Below, piece by piece: positions 45,481 through 58,368 of a DNA stretch of 64,000 nt. Numbering within the stretch: position 1 is the first letter of the stretch; every line of letters begins with the position of its first letter. Both the position numbers and the translations under genes were made by a program. The notes beneath the pieces were generated by a model. It had not been told where the DNA came from. It was given only the letters and a program-made list of their open reading frames with translations, and searched no databases. The DNA lies in assembly GCF_000276665.1 (NCBI RefSeq), contig NW_004955417.1:29900552-29964551 (forward strand). The letters run 5' to 3'. Source of the stretch: Chinchilla lanigera. Lineage: Eukaryota; Chordata; Mammalia; Rodentia; Chinchillidae.

Positions 45481-48400
45481 TTATGAACTTATGCAATGAT
45501 CAGAATGAAGTACCAGATGCTAAGTGTGATGTGAGTTTTGCATGACAGTGATAGCTCTGGTCAGCTTGAGGGTGTTTCTTGCATCAGGCAACTTTCTGCT
45601 CCTCATCACCTTGTGCTTGTGTATAGTTCTCATTAGTTTCTCCTTGGCTTTCACGTTTGTAAGTTTTTTGTGTGGATAATGTGTTCCCTGTAAGTCTTCT
45701 CCCTCCCCGGACTGTGTCGTGCTTTTCTTCTTTATCCCCCAGGTGACTCTGCTCATTAGATACTTAAGAATATATTTATTTATTCATTCATTTGACCAGA
45801 GCTGTATTTCAAGCCTAAGGTTTGTAACTTTTGGCCATTTTGTGGGTGCTTGGTGGTTTTGCTCCCATGTCCCAATCAGAGTTCTCTGGAAATGGAGCAG
45901 AAGGTGTCACCTCACCATACAGAGTTGGCCTGCACTTGGCGAGGCTGAGGGTCTGCGTTCACTGGGGACCCGAGGCCCCAGAGCTCTGTGTGGCCCTGTT
46001 GAGGTCCCCAGAACTAAGATGCCACAGTGGGAGAATTGTTCAGCACTCAGCAGTCACCAGGCCCCAAAAGCAGAGTTAGCAGACCCAAAAGGATCTGCTC
46101 TCCCCGAGCTCTGCTGTGGCTTCAGCTGAGGGCCCACCACTCCCCGAAGGAGGGTGGTCTGCTGCCCTGAACCTGCACTCCGTGTCGCCTCCTCCAGAAT
46201 GCCCTCACACACCAGTGTGACGTCTGACCGGCTATCAGGGCACCTAGGCCCTTCAAACTGAAGACAAATAAACCACTGCACCATGGTGCAAGGAAAATAA
46301 CTGCAGTTAAAACAGACAACCAAACCTTCTCACTGCACAGGCGAGCACAGCCAAGTACCACCAGCGAGGTCAGCCCGGGAAGAGCAACACGGCTATGGGT
46401 ATGGGACCCGGGTGCTGGTGATCTGAGTGCCAGCTGCCCCCTGTGCACCAGCGCCCCAGGGCTAGGAACCACCGCCCGCTGCTGCCGCCACTGCGCTTTG
46501 TAGAGGATGCTTTTAAATACTGTTGCGATGTTTCTGGAGATCTTAGATACCCCTACCCCTCTCTGTAACCGTGTACATTCTTCACGTAGCTCCTGGGCTG
46601 AGAACACTCCCTCAGTCTCACAGGACTTCAAAGAACAGATATTTAGAGGAAATAGGAAGTCCGGTGTTTCTGGCTCCTGTGAGGTACCAAGCTGAGGTTT
46701 AAATCCTTATTCTTGTAAAGAAGATTTATTTGAGGGTATGCAGAATAACTCCTCTCCTTGAACTAGCCACAGGACGTGAACCTGCAGTAGCGTCAGAGGC
46801 ATGCTTTACTGTTCCTTCCTGTTTGCGATATAAACAATCATGTGAGGGGGCCGATTGCCCCCCTCCCCACCCTCTCGCTGTGATTTTCCAGGGCTGGAGA
46901 CGGTTCTTGCCATGGAAGGCTCTCCTTGCCTCCCAAGCCCCTTCTCTGGACCTCCGTCCTGGTCGTCAGGATGGGAAGCGGCACTGGGCGGGTGCGAGTG
47001 ATCTTCGCAGACAACTCTGCCCGCGCTCTTGGCATGGGTGCTGAGTGTCCTCAGAACGCTTCCAAGGCTGAACAAGGAGCTGTGGGTATAAACAAGAACT
47101 GGAAGTACCGGCAGGATATGCGGTTTCATCCTATAAAACCCATTTCTTGGCATCGGCGCCCGCACTGCGAAGAGGCGTCCATTTATCCTCTCGTGTCTCA
47201 GCTTGCTTTTAACTCAGCAGAGCCTCTGCTGTGCCAGGCAGATTAAACCTGAGAGGGACTCAATTGGATTTAGGCTTCGGGGTGGGAACTGGCTCACACT
47301 GCGTTCCCAGCCCGCGTTCTGCGGATCACATTCTTCAGCCAAGCGAAAACCGCCGCCCTTCCAGGTCCCCACGCAGGGGGTCCCCTCCTCTGGGTGAGGC
47401 TGGACCGTTGAAAAGGAGCCCAGTTAGAGCCGCAGCTCCATCCACTCAAGCTGCAGGGGAAATCCCGAAGGCCAGCGTGGCTGGCGAGACCGTCAGCACT
47501 TACCGCAGTGCAGCTCCCAGGTGAAGCTCTGGTAGGGCCGGCGCTTATTCCCAGCCCCACCCCGCCCTGGAGACCGTGGAGCTGAGTGGTTTAAACTTCC
47601 CTTCATAAAACGCTTTCAACGGGAGGATTTCTATTCCTTAAGCCAGGTGGGTTCCAGTGATACTTGCCTAACCCTCACTGGCATCAGATGTTCACATGAA
47701 TTCAATTTACTTAAACCTCTAGCAATTTACCAAAAGAAAGGAATTTCTCTGAGATTTTCACATGGTAAAGAATTGGTCCACTTAGCATACCCCCCCATAG
47801 TTCCAGATTAGATATAAAGCTTTGTATGTTCATATCCTTTCTTGTATTTATTACTACTTTATTGTATTGATAAATTGCCTTTGAAGGCAAGCGGACTTGA
47901 AATTGGGGGTGGTCCCCTTTTTTGAAGTCATGCATTACCAAGACTCAATGTCACTGACGTTCAGCATGTTTGTGTAGCCCTTTATTAAACAGGGGCTGTG
48001 CTCAGCTCCTTCTTAATTGTAGCTTGAGGTGGGAAGTTCTGACTGCCTGACGCTGTCCCTTTCCCCTCCATGCATACGTCTGTCCATCCAGCCTGCACTG
48101 CAGACAGGCCCAGCAAACCCAGCGAACCTACCTCCACTTAAGGGTGCGTCAGGCAGTTTGGGGTGTGCTTTCTTCCGGGAAAGTGAAACTATTCTGGGAT
48201 TAGGACTAAGAGTTTTGAGAATCTGGACTCTAATTCGGGTGTATCCGCCCAGAGGTCAGGTGGCTTGGCTGGCAGAAGGACAACTTAGGGACCAGGGACC
48301 GTTCGCTGTGCGGCCACAGAGCCATTTTCATCTCAGGAATGCGGCGGGGATGCCGGCTTTTCCCGGCCCCGTCCCACGCTGCCTCCTCGGTAAGCGTCCG

Positions 48401-48640
48401 CGCAGCTCCTGCACGTGGCAAAGCCCTGCGGAGTGTTGCCTGGCTATCGCTCGTCTCTCTGGCTGCTGGAAAGAATGGCTGCATTTGTTTGCAAGTTCAC
48501 TTCTATTTCTTTTTTCCTAAGGAATGAAGTTGCCTTACCAAAGGCTGTCTTCAGCCATTCTTGAGTTGTATCTATGATAATAACTAAATTCATTATTCAA
48601 AATGGAACACTGTGAGAATGAAGGGGAGCTCTTAATCATC
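45481..48640. other. no gene supported; GC-richer 46100-47560
   Basis: 47294-47560 and 48340-48460 contain more CpG than the surroundings. On the minus strand actgcggtaagtgctgac, with the donor GT near 47503, resembles a splice donor, and ctcggtaagc near 48387 does so on the plus strand. Neither can be linked to an acceptor or to a coding exon. The minus frame 46122-46631 (169 codons) has no known domain. Confidence 0.35.
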
Positions 48641-48644
48641 ACAC

Positions 48645-48985
48645 TGTGTATTAGTCATCTTTTCCTCCCTGCGGCACCACACCCCAAGCCACAGGTTTCA
48701 TCTGGCTCCGTGTTTTGAAGGGATCGGTCCATAGCCAGCTGGTTCTAAGGCAGGAACATCATGGCACAAAGGCACGGTGGAGCAAAGGTGCTCTGTTCAC
48801 GGCGACCAGGAAGCAGGGCTGGGAGCAGTGACAGAGCCAGTCTAGGACGAGGGACCCAGGCCACACCTCTAGAGCTCACTCAGTTACACTCAGAAGTTCC
48901 CTGTATGAAACGCCCTGAGCATTTCTGGATCCAGTCAGATTGACATATGGAGATTAACGGTTGTATCCTGGGTGACGGCTGTAAG
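48645..48985 (-). mobile_element. MaLR-like LTR, antisense, decayed
   Basis: It has the same layout as the antisense LTR at 58369: tattagtcatcttttcctcc, ggcaccacaccccaagccac, gtttcatctggctccgtgtt, then a GC-rich middle with ggaagcagggctggg and the ccacacctctagagctcact segment. Assigned by resemblance only. Confidence 0.5.
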
Positions 48986-49775
48986 GGAGGAGCACCCTGG
49001 AATCTAGGATGATGGTGAAGTCTGGCTGTGACATTGTAGAGGTGCTCTCTGCCAGGGTGACTCTTGCGGGACTGACAAGGAAGGACTTGTGCTGTGTCAC
49101 AGGGGAACTAGACCAGATACATGAATGCCAGCCTTACGCAGGGTTCGTGTACGTCCCCGGCCCACCAGGGCCAACACCAGAGAGGAGCTCTGGACTGCGG
49201 CCGGGCTCTCATAGGAGCTTGGTTTTGGTAAGTGAAGATTTTTATGCATCCTGCATATTTTTGAAATCTGATGAAATTAGAAAGCATTCTTCAGAGGAGT
49301 GTTTAGAAGCACTTCCAAGAAGCCACCTTCGAAGGCGTGGGCCCTGAATCTGTCAGCCTTTCTGTAAGTGTACGATAGAGCTTTATCTTTCAAGCGTGTA
49401 GCAGCAAGTTTAGGAGGACATAGCTGATAGAAGCCATTGAACTAGGTACGATCACAACCACTGAGCTAGGCAACAGGAAAGTGTGTGTGAAGCTAATTTG
49501 TCCACGGTTACCCTTAGTTCACCTTCGTGACTGTCCAGCAACCGGGGCCAGATGGGATTCATCCCAGGGGAAGTCAGCCTGGCCCCAAGGTGGCTCCAGC
49601 GAGGCAACTGTTCATGGTGGCCACTGAAAGCTGAGACACTCTAATGTCAGGGCTGATAGGAGATCTGATGAGTGATGTAGAGCCCTAGGAAGCAATCTAC
49701 TGCACACTTATTGCAGCCCAAGCAAGCGCACAGTGACTCCACAGGTGTGCATCTCAGCCGTCCTGAATAGCACTT
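48986..49775. other. unique sequence, no gene seen
   Basis: The plus frame 49009-49347 (112 codons) has no recognisable domain. Confidence 0.45.
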
Positions 49776-49875
49776 TTGCAAAGTACTTTACTTTAAATTA
49801 CTTTTTCTTTTCCAGATGAGCAAGCTGAGGCTCAGGCTCAGTGACTCCCTCACCTAGCCTAACGCCACTGCAGGT
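49776..49875 (-). mobile_element. MIR fragment, antisense
   Basis: ttccagatgagcaagctgag and gctcaggctcagtgactccc resemble the antisense MIR core and the stretch after it. Confidence 0.45.
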
Positions 49876-50205
49876 GGTCTGCTGAGCACCCCAGGCCTCC
49901 CGCTCTCTGCACAAGTCAGACCCTACCTGGTGAGGAGAAGGGTTCCCCCTGTCAGCTCTGTAGGGCTGCAGGCCCCTGTGGGAGGTGGGGAGAAACGTAA
50001 CAGGGTTGGGCAGAAATACGTCCTCTGAGGCAGGACCTGGCTCGACTCGTGGGTAAGCACAGAGCTTCCTTAGGACGAAGGGAGAGTGTTTGAAAAGCAT
50101 CTCAGGTAGTCCTGACAGAGAGGCAGAAGGAAGGCAGGAGGTGGCCCGAAATCCAGGTGATAACATGGCTCCAGGACTGGGCGGAGACCTGGACCTTGTG
50201 AGCGA

Positions 50206-50237
50206 TCTCGTCGATCCCCACTCGTCGATCCCCACTC
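50206..50237. repeat. 14-bp tandem duplication
   Basis: ctcgtcgatccccac appears twice back to back with a one-base overlap. Simple slippage. Confidence 0.9.
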
Positions 50238-52289
50238 CCCTTACCCTTTCAGACCTCCTTCTCCTTCCTTTTAAAATGTCATCTTCATTAGCTTTCCATC
50301 CTACCAGACCTTTCGTCCTTGGTTTGTATATTTAAAGAAATTATAAATTGTTTCAGGCACCCTGAATCCTATATCCCCTTCCTGAAGATGAATGGAATCT
50401 CCCTAAATAGAGGAATCAAGCTAATGAAAGAACCCCAGGAAGGGAGGGAAACTGGAGCCCGTGCCTGCTTCGGCCTCCTGTGCAGCTCTGCAAGGAGGCC
50501 CAGAGCCCAAGCAGGCACATGTGTCCCTGAGAGTGACCTGCCCTGCCTGTCTTCAGCTGCAGCTCCTGCGGCCAGACCTGGACGGGGTCACCTGAGCCCC
50601 AGGGTGGGCATTCGTGTCCTGTCCTGGGGACCTGGGCGTCACTGTGGGTCCTGGGACATCCTGTTCTCCGACAGCGGTGTGCTGTCCCCTGGACAGTGTC
50701 GGAGTCCCTGAGCCAGGGCAGCAGGGCAAAGGGCGAAATCCTAAGCCTGGGCACTGCGCCCAGCCTGTGTTTTAAAAAATGCTCCCTTTCCTCCAGTGAG
50801 AGGTCGTGACAGTCAAGAAACAGTTCCAGTGTCTCTGCACTAATCCAGGCATGTAAAAATGTCTTCCGGAATGATTTTATAGTTTCCTCCACGATGACCT
50901 TTTAAAAAATTATTTCTGTTTTGTTATTTAAACTGTTTTTAGAATTTTAGCCTATGCTCATTGCCAATGTCCAGAAATGAAAATTTTCTATTGAATTGAA
51001 CTAATTTTTAAACAGAAAGTGAAAACTTAGAACAGTATGGATGAAGAGGGAGCCCTGAGATGTTTCAAACCAGCTGTACATTGTATAAGATCGAAACAAG
51101 GGCAAAAACGTCGGTCTCCTCCAACACTTGCATTTCTCTAGGGAGGGAACATTCAGAACCCCTCGTTCTAGCACTGTGAGATACACAGGACGCGATGTCC
51201 TCTCTGTCCCCTGCTGAGCAGCCAGAGGCTTTTAGTCTCATGGGCTTGAGACTCGGTACCCACAGGTCACGGTTTCCTCTGCTGCCGCCTCTGTGCCCCG
51301 CCCGGCCGGGTAACCGCCCTCCACTCTCAGCTTCCGGGAGGCCAACTTCTTCGGTCTGTACAGGACAGAGATCACGTATCCCTCTGGTTTTCCTGGCACA
51401 GATACAGCATGTCCTATCCCTTTGTTCCCATTCTATGCAGCATGGGTTTCGTTTAGCACACTCCCACTGGCTTGAACTACCAGGGTACGAGCACGACTTG
51501 TGCGAGCACTGGGGGCCCTGGACCACCACGGCACAAACTGATCTAGTCACTTTTATCAGTCTTTTAACTAATGAAAGTAACAGAAAGCTGTCTGATGGGA
51601 CAGTCATGTACGTACCATGGGTGGTCAAAGCCACCTGGCAGGGAGACATACAGATTAAAAAGCCCTGTCGAGAATGTGTTAAAGTTGCCTATTGTGATTT
51701 GATATTAAGGTTATGCTATCTTCAAAAACGATACCATGTTTCTTCTCCTCCTTTCTCTGTAAGAGTTTGAGAAGCTTTAGTGTTGAGTATATTTTCAGTT
51801 AATCATGTGATTTATGACTTAGGAATATTTGTGTCTATTCCTTCTAGAGGGACTCATATATATATATATATATATTTTTTTTTTCAGGAAATTGTCCATT
51901 TTATTTAGGTAATTAAGTAAAATGTCCTAATATTAATAATATGTGCTTGTTGATAACTTTTTTGACTTTTTAAAAACCTCATCTAGGGACATGTGCAAGT
52001 CAACCTCTTGTTTAAAGCTGTACATGGTTCACGTATGAATACTCAATCCCTGCAGAGACGGATTTGAATTTGGGCACTGACCGACGAGAATACGTTAGGC
52101 CTCTTTTGAGAGAGATGTTCTTTGAACTTGAGCCATTGTAGAAACTCCTAGATCTATGAATACAGTTATTTTACTCTGTCCACCGACCAAGGTGTGTATG
52201 TGTGTGTGTTTGCAATCAATACAGTTAAGAAGTATATGCAACATACAGAAATAAGCTCAAAGTGAATATGTGGTCAAGCAGCAGGGCAG
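50238..52289. other. unique sequence with an (AT)n run; no gene seen
   Basis: A short (AT)n followed by a T-run lies at about 51857-51885. Overlapping frames at 51065-51649 (minus, 194 codons) and 51195-51770 (plus, 191 codons) occupy the same DNA on opposite strands; neither resembles a known protein. Confidence 0.45.
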
Positions 52290-52420
52290 TTTTTACATTG
52301 TGCTGTTACTTATTAAACGCACACCACGTGCCGGGTGCCACCTTGGCCATTCTCCCGGCCGCGTGCGTGCAACGCCTGTGTAAATGTGGGAGGTGCTCTC
52401 TGAACCCACAAGAAAAAGAG
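52290..52420 (-). mobile_element. MIR-like fragment, antisense
   Basis: gttacttattaaacgcacac, cacgtgccgggtgccacctt match the antisense MIR 3' region (tttattgagcgcctac, tgtgccaggcactgtg). Confidence 0.5.
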
Positions 52421-53155
52421 TGGCTCATTTTAAGGGCCATGATTGGCAGCTGGATGAAAACACTATGTTAGCAACAGCTGACAGGAATTAAACACCCGGC
52501 TTCCTTTGGGAAACCCCCAGCCCATGTCCTTGCAACTGGCGTGCGTTTCCCGTCCTCCCCTGCTCTCTCCTTGATGTGAGAGGGCCGCTGGTTTCATCCC
52601 ACTGTGATTGCTGGTGAGGCCTGAGCACCACGCATAGTTCTTTAACTCTGGTGTGCTTTTGTTTGATCACTGCCACTTCTAATATGTCCTGAGAGTGCTT
52701 TGGCGACACAGTTATAATGGTTTTCATGAGGCAAAACATTCTGGTTGTGAGAACTGATGGTTCACATAACAATGCCAAGCTCTGAGCCAACAGCCACTTA
52801 GATGAAGATCATCACACAATTTTCAGCTGATTTAAGTTGCATTTCTGGGGGCACTAACTGGTCTCTTAGTGTGCTTTTGGGGGACGCAGACAGTAGCCCC
52901 TCATGATGCCTTATGGATCTCGAGCTGTTTGCATGTGCTTGGAATATAATTCCTATTTTGTTGCCCATTACATTTCCCTTTCGTAGTATTTTTATAGGAC
53001 TTCAGAAGAGGGCGGCAGGGAGTCGAATATGAAGTCGTTTCAGGCTGCTGTCCACCCAACATTGCTGCAGAAGCCCAGCTACTTCCGTCAGAAGGGAGGC
53101 ACCTCAGGCTTGGGGATCCAGGGTTGTGTCCCTGTAAGCTCCACGGAAGGTTCTG
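52421..53155. other. unique sequence, no gene seen
   Basis: No repeat or exon recognised. Confidence 0.45.
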
Positions 53156-53159
53156 CACA

Positions 53160-53305
53160 GTAACTGTCGCAGTACTGTGGATCCAACCCAGGCCCTTTAC
53201 ACTGAGCTGCACCCCAACCCTTTTTATTTTGTGAGCCAGGCTCTCACTAAATTGTGTAGGCTGGGCTTAAACTCATGATCCTCCTGCCTCAGCCTCCCAA
53301 AGTGA
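53160..53305 (-). mobile_element. ID/B1 composite SINE fragment, antisense
   Basis: On the plus strand, agtactgtggatccaaccca, ggccctttacactgagctgc and accccaacccttttt are the antisense of an ID-like tRNA-derived part. ttgtgagccaggctctcact, aaattgtgtaggctgggctt and gatcctcctgcctcagcctc are the antisense of a B1 part. The joined arrangement parallels B4-type and sciurid/hystricid composite SINEs. Confidence 0.75.
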
Positions 53306-53689
53306 CAAATATTTTTGAGTGGTTCCTCTGTGTTAACCACAATCCCGGTTACTCCAGGTATGGACTTGAAAGCACCACTGTGAGCAGGGCGATTGCTCTT
53401 CACCTCCCTGTGTGCCCGTGTCCGTTATCCTGTCCTCAGCTCAGGGTAAGCTCTGCAGAAGTCAGGGCTGCAGCTCTGGAACTGGACACGGGAGCGCCGT
53501 GTCCTCAGGAGCCTCGGGGGCTGAAGTCCAAAGCGCTGAGCCGGGACCCTCGGCTCAGACGGCTCCTCGGGGAGGCAGGAGTGGCCCCCGGTGTGGCCAG
53601 CTGGCCGCTCTCTTTGCCTCTTGTTGTCTCACTTTCCACACGTTAGACGTTCTCACCGAGCACAGCATCGGGGGCAGCATCAAGGTGAC
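53306..53689. promoter_or_regulatory. CpG-enriched stretch upstream of an LTR
   Basis: 53470-53640 has CpGs at a density well above the window average, and the enrichment continues into the LTR. It may be a small CpG island or a consequence of local GC content. No exon is supported. Confidence 0.25.
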
Positions 53690-54015
53690 TCCCCTTTGCT
53701 GGGACACAGTGCCCGAGGCCCACAACATAAGGAAGCAGAGATTTATTTGGCTCGGTTTGTAGAGGTTTCAGTCCAAGCAGGGTGACACAGCAGACGGCCC
53801 GGCGGAGGAGAACGCTCACCGCATGGCGGCCGAGAGCAGACGAAAGGGAGGACAGGGAGGAGACAGACAGCCCCAGGCCACGCCCTAGTGGCCCCGCCCC
53901 AGCAGGCCCCGCCCCTAGCACAGCCCCGGATGAACCCTGCACCGTCCAGCTCCAGCCACCTCCCCAGAGCCTCCTAAGAGCCGCGAGGCTTTGGGGGACA
54001 GCAGTCATAACAACA
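53690..54015 (-). mobile_element. MaLR-like LTR, antisense, CpG-rich
   Basis: It has the antisense LTR landmarks: tgctgggacacagtgcccga, agagatttatttggctcggt, tttgtagaggtttcagtcca, and at the far end gaggctttgggggacagcag. The centre carries ccccgcccc-type boxes and many CpGs. Confidence 0.6.
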
Positions 54016-54949
54016 TGGTTTAGGAGATTAAGTTCCATGAATTAATGCTAGACAGCGGATTTAAACGCGACTCTGACTGAGTCCGTGATTGGTGTTTTCA
54101 GGTGGCATTTTCACTCAGTGTAGGAAGGTATTATTATTCATTTCTACATCCATTTTTTATAATTCTATTTATAAATTACTCACTAGTGCTCTTAAAGTTT
54201 TTAGAATAATATTTTACTTTTTTATTTCTATTTGGTGATAGAATTTCACCAAACAAGTAGTGAGGCAGTTTTGGCCAATATGCAGTATAAAATCTTGATA
54301 CCCCCGTAAAAGACAAGGTTTTGGTACCATGTGGTAGGCTTCTGAGAGTTACAGATCTCTGTAATTCTGGAGGGACCGTTCCCGGCATCTGCTGAAAGCA
54401 ACAACGTCCAAGCAACGGGACGTGCTTCGCTCAAATCTACAGAGCCAAGGGCTGCAAAGCCTGTTCAGGGCAGGTGTGGTCCTGGAGCAGAGCTCCCGTC
54501 ATGGTACCCGGCGCCCAACCAGAGCCAGGTGGGCAGGACTTGAGGGAAGCTGAAGGAGGAGGGCAGGGCTGTTGAGTTGGAACAGCAACAAAACTGCAAT
54601 TGGCTTTATTGAGACCTTTACACAGAACAAATTTGCGGAGAAACATTAGCAATAACAAATCTTTCTTGAATTATCCCTGATTGAAGTGTCATGGTGCCTG
54701 CTGATCTAAACAATGTGTGTAGCAAAAGGAAAACGTGCAGCCTTGTTTCTTCTAATGAGGTAGAATTTGGAATTCATCTAAATTTAAAATACGTTGAATT
54801 TTCATACTGCCCATTTATGTGTTGAGCAGCTGAAGAGGACAAATGGGACAGCAAGGATTTGTTCAAGAGCAATAATTTCAGCAGGTGCTTCGCTGTGTCA
54901 CACTGAGCCAAGCGCAGCCCCACGTGGCATGAATTTCAACCCACCGAAC
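54016..54949. other. unique sequence, no gene seen
   Basis: No recognised repeat or exon. Confidence 0.45.
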
Positions 54950-55055
54950 CTTTCTTTCAATGTGGCAGGTGTTACTGTAACCTCCATTCTCAGCAATGAA
55001 GAAAGAACCACAAAGAGATCAACCAACTTATTGTGGGTCAAACAGTTAAGAAGCT
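54950..55055 (-). mobile_element. possible MIR fragment, antisense
   Basis: gtaacctccattctcagcaa, tgaagaaagaaccacaaaga, gatcaaccaacttattgtgg, gtcaaacagttaag follow the antisense MIR order loosely. Confidence 0.35.
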
Positions 55056-57549
55056 GAATAATAAGCCTTGCTATTTGTTTCCAAAATGAAGTGTTTTACA
55101 AATGCTGATCGTTCTAGAAATGAATAGTAGAAGCAAGAGGACTTGGAAGTCGCCTGCAGATTTTTCCTATGAGTTCATTATAGGGCTTCACAAAAACATA
55201 TTCACAAGTTCGAATCTGAGATCTCCAGCACTCAGATCTGTTCATCATTTTGCTGTCTTGCTTTCTTTTTCTAGACTGCAATTGTTGATGTTTGTCAATA
55301 AGTCACAGTTTTGCTTTAAAAACCATTGACGTTTATGCAGCAAGACAAGTCCAGAAAGCCCCGTGGCAAGCAAGGCTCTACCCTGAGAGGGGCCAAGGGC
55401 AGCAGTATTGCAAAGTTTCTGGAAGCCACGGCAGTGTGTGCATCACGACTTCTGCCCTGGGTCAGGGGCACAGCGCTTTGAGCTAGTCCTGCAGGACTCA
55501 CCCAGAGCAAGGGCCAGTAGCGGTGGAGCCCTCAAGTGGAGAAAGGCTGCAGACAAATTACATCATCACAGATTGCTCACAAGGAAAAGATTGTTGGTGG
55601 CAAGAGACAGTAGAGGTCATCAGATTGAACAAAAGAATGTGATGCTTGTCTATTCAGTTACTTTTGTAGATAAATCAGAATGTTCTTTAGAACATCTAGG
55701 CCTAAAGATGTGGTGATCCATAGACAAGGAGTGTCTGTGGCAGTAGGCAGTATCCCCACCTTTACTTTTGTATTTGGTTTAGAAATGTCACATGAAGACC
55801 AACATTCCCTGGATGATCATCTCATCTTCAGGCAAAGGAAAAACGTGGGGGAGATCACCATCTCAGACTGTGTATTTCCTCGAGTCACACAGGAAAGGGA
55901 ACTTTCTGTAGAACACAGAGAGGGAAATCCTTTGTCCTTCCCCGCCGCTGTGTTTTTAGGAATGTGTGTGTGTGTGTGTGTGTGTATTCATAAGGACATT
56001 ACTAAGGACAGTACCTTACATTTTTTCCCTTAAATTGACCTGCAGAAGAAACATCCGACAGTTGTCTACAACATGAAAGGGTATGCTCTTTTGCCTCTTA
56101 AATTTTTTTGGACATTGTGTATCTGAAAAATGATTATGTTTCTCCCTTTCCCTTGGATACTAGGAATTTCAAAGCTGAATTTTTTACATAACTGTATCCT
56201 CTTGTTGGAGAGGCTTCTGCCTTTATCCTTTGTGTGCAGTACTGATCTGGTTTGGGCCCTGTTGTATTATCCATTTTTCCAGAAGCCTCTCCAAATCATT
56301 CTGACAACATGTAGGGTAGAGTGACCAGAACAAATTGTGTATTTTTCCTTATCAAAACTTATAGGTGTGATAAACAGTGATATGGAATGAATTATCAGCT
56401 GTGCCAAAATGACAGCAGAAAATCACATGCTCTGGTTCTCTGAGTGGGGACTCTGAAGTGTAAAGAAGATCAGAATAAGGAAAATCTCAATGTTGTCCCA
56501 GCTATGGGAAGGGAAAGGAACGATAAAAACACTATGTATATGTGTATTATTTGAGGGACCTATGGCATCAAAATCACTTAGAGTTTGAAATTTTAAGAAT
56601 GGTTATAGTTAGAAAACTTTTCCCCGTGCTTTTGAGATGCACAAGCTTTGTGATCAACTTTACCCAGTATGCACCATTTCTAACTCACCCTGCCTGCTCC
56701 TCAATATTGGCCAATGAGAATATTCAAGGAAGTGAATTAAATTTGTTATTCATTGCCTTTGACTAACTCAAGGCCAGCTTTGGAACTGGATTTTCATGGT
56801 TTCAATAACAGTTGGGGAATCTGGATTTAGGTCAGGCAGTTACTGCTGCTGTTCTTTTATTCCCTGTCTTGTTTGTGTCTGTCGAGGTGTTAATGTGCAG
56901 TGACAAATGACACCTGGACTTATGAGCTCTCAACGTTAAGGGCTTTTCCTCCACCCCTCGCTCACGGTGGGCTGGCTGGAGCTCTCAGCCACCTCTCAGC
57001 TTGGCCCTGGGATGACGCAGGGGCTCTGATCAGGTCTCTGCTGGCTCGAGGGCAGACATGGGGAACATGCAGTTCTGGTGTAGAACTGGGATGGGTCCGC
57101 TCAGAGCTCAGAATCTCAAGCCAGTCCTGCGGCTCAGCCTGTTTTGAACAAGGTGGGGATGTCTAACCTTCCCATTGAAGAGCAGGGCATTTTGACACAA
57201 TTGTACCATACATTACAGTGCTGCAAGCAAAGGTCTTCTCTCTTGTGCTTTGTTTTGCGTGCCTGGGTCTGGTACGATGTTTAGTGCCTAGACCACCTGA
57301 CTCCCTGGTGTGCATGTGACAGGTCCCTATGCTCCTGACCCTGGTTTAGAGGGATCTATTGCTCATATCCTGTATGTCCTAGGATGCTAACTCTTCGAGA
57401 GGCATTCCTAAAATACAAACCTTTCAGTGTGGCCAAGGGTCTTACATTCTTTGCTAAACTGTTTTATGCAGGATAAATAGAAAAAAAAATACGTGACCTT
57501 GGAAAAGGCTGGAGAAATGCATCATGTTTGCTTTACAGAAAAGTTTACT
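55056..57549. other. unique sequence with a short (TG)n; no gene seen
   Basis: A (TG)n run of about 20 bases lies at 55965-55985. No exon is supported. Texture at 56100-56780 is AT-rich and repeat-free. Confidence 0.45.
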
Positions 57550-57605
57550 TTACTGTCCTAGTGGGTTCTCTGACACATAGTAAGTGCTCAATAAACTGGT
57601 GTCCA
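57550..57605 (+). mobile_element. MIR tail, sense
   Basis: tctctgacacatagtaagtg, ctcaataaactggtg matches the well-known MIR 3' sequence (cctggcacatagtaagcgct, caataaatg). Confidence 0.6.
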
Positions 57606-58368
57606 TTTTTGGTAATGTCTCAAGCTTAATCTCTATTTAGTCTTACATCTTACCTCATACTTGAACAGTCATATAAAGAAATGATTTACTAAAAACTTTG
57701 AAAAACTCTCATTAATTGAATCTATATTATATTAATATAATAGAACATACCTATACAAAGTGGAAAGGCTATATATGAGAGACACTATGTATGTGGTCTC
57801 TGGAAAACACCCAGTAGATGTGCCAAATGATGTGAAAACCTCTTGCAATAGCTCCACACCTCTAATCCACTGTGACCCTCCAGAGTGTCATGATGGTTGT
57901 TGGAGAGTATGGATATGGACAGTGGCTTCCCTCTGTTTGATAGCATGGACACAGGTAATTCTAACTCTGTCCACCTTTAGCTGTGGAGCATTTCACCAGT
58001 ATTATTTTTCAGGTTTCTGTGACCATTGGTCAACACCCAGAGGTTCACTTGAATGTTAATGACTTTGAACGGAGTAAGACTTCCCGTAATTATTTATTTT
58101 ACTAAAGCACAGATGGTTTTAAAGTGGAAGGGCCAAAATATTCCATAAAATATGTTTTAAATTGAATAAACCCAAGGCTGTTAGCAGGAGTTTGAATCAC
58201 AATGAAATCAACATGTGTAGCAGAGATTTGCATGCTCTGGTAGCCAGCGACGCACTTGTGCATTAATTTTGACTTTAAAATTTTATACAACTGTAGCAAG
58301 AGTAGATATGTTGCTTAGGTCAGTTCAGTTCTTGAAATCATGGGCAAAACTTTGCAGAAAGATGTTTT
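57606..58368. other. AT-rich unique sequence, possible conserved non-coding element
   Basis: 58090-58320 is AT-rich and repeat-free, and holds an octamer motif atttgcat at 58227. No gene is supported. Confidence 0.35.

Noticed and set aside
49603..49620. 18-bp word ggcaactgttcatggtgg shared with about 58507
   Set aside because: The match does not extend into flanks at either site; the 58.5 kb copy lies in an LTR, so chance or a tiny relic is enough to explain it.
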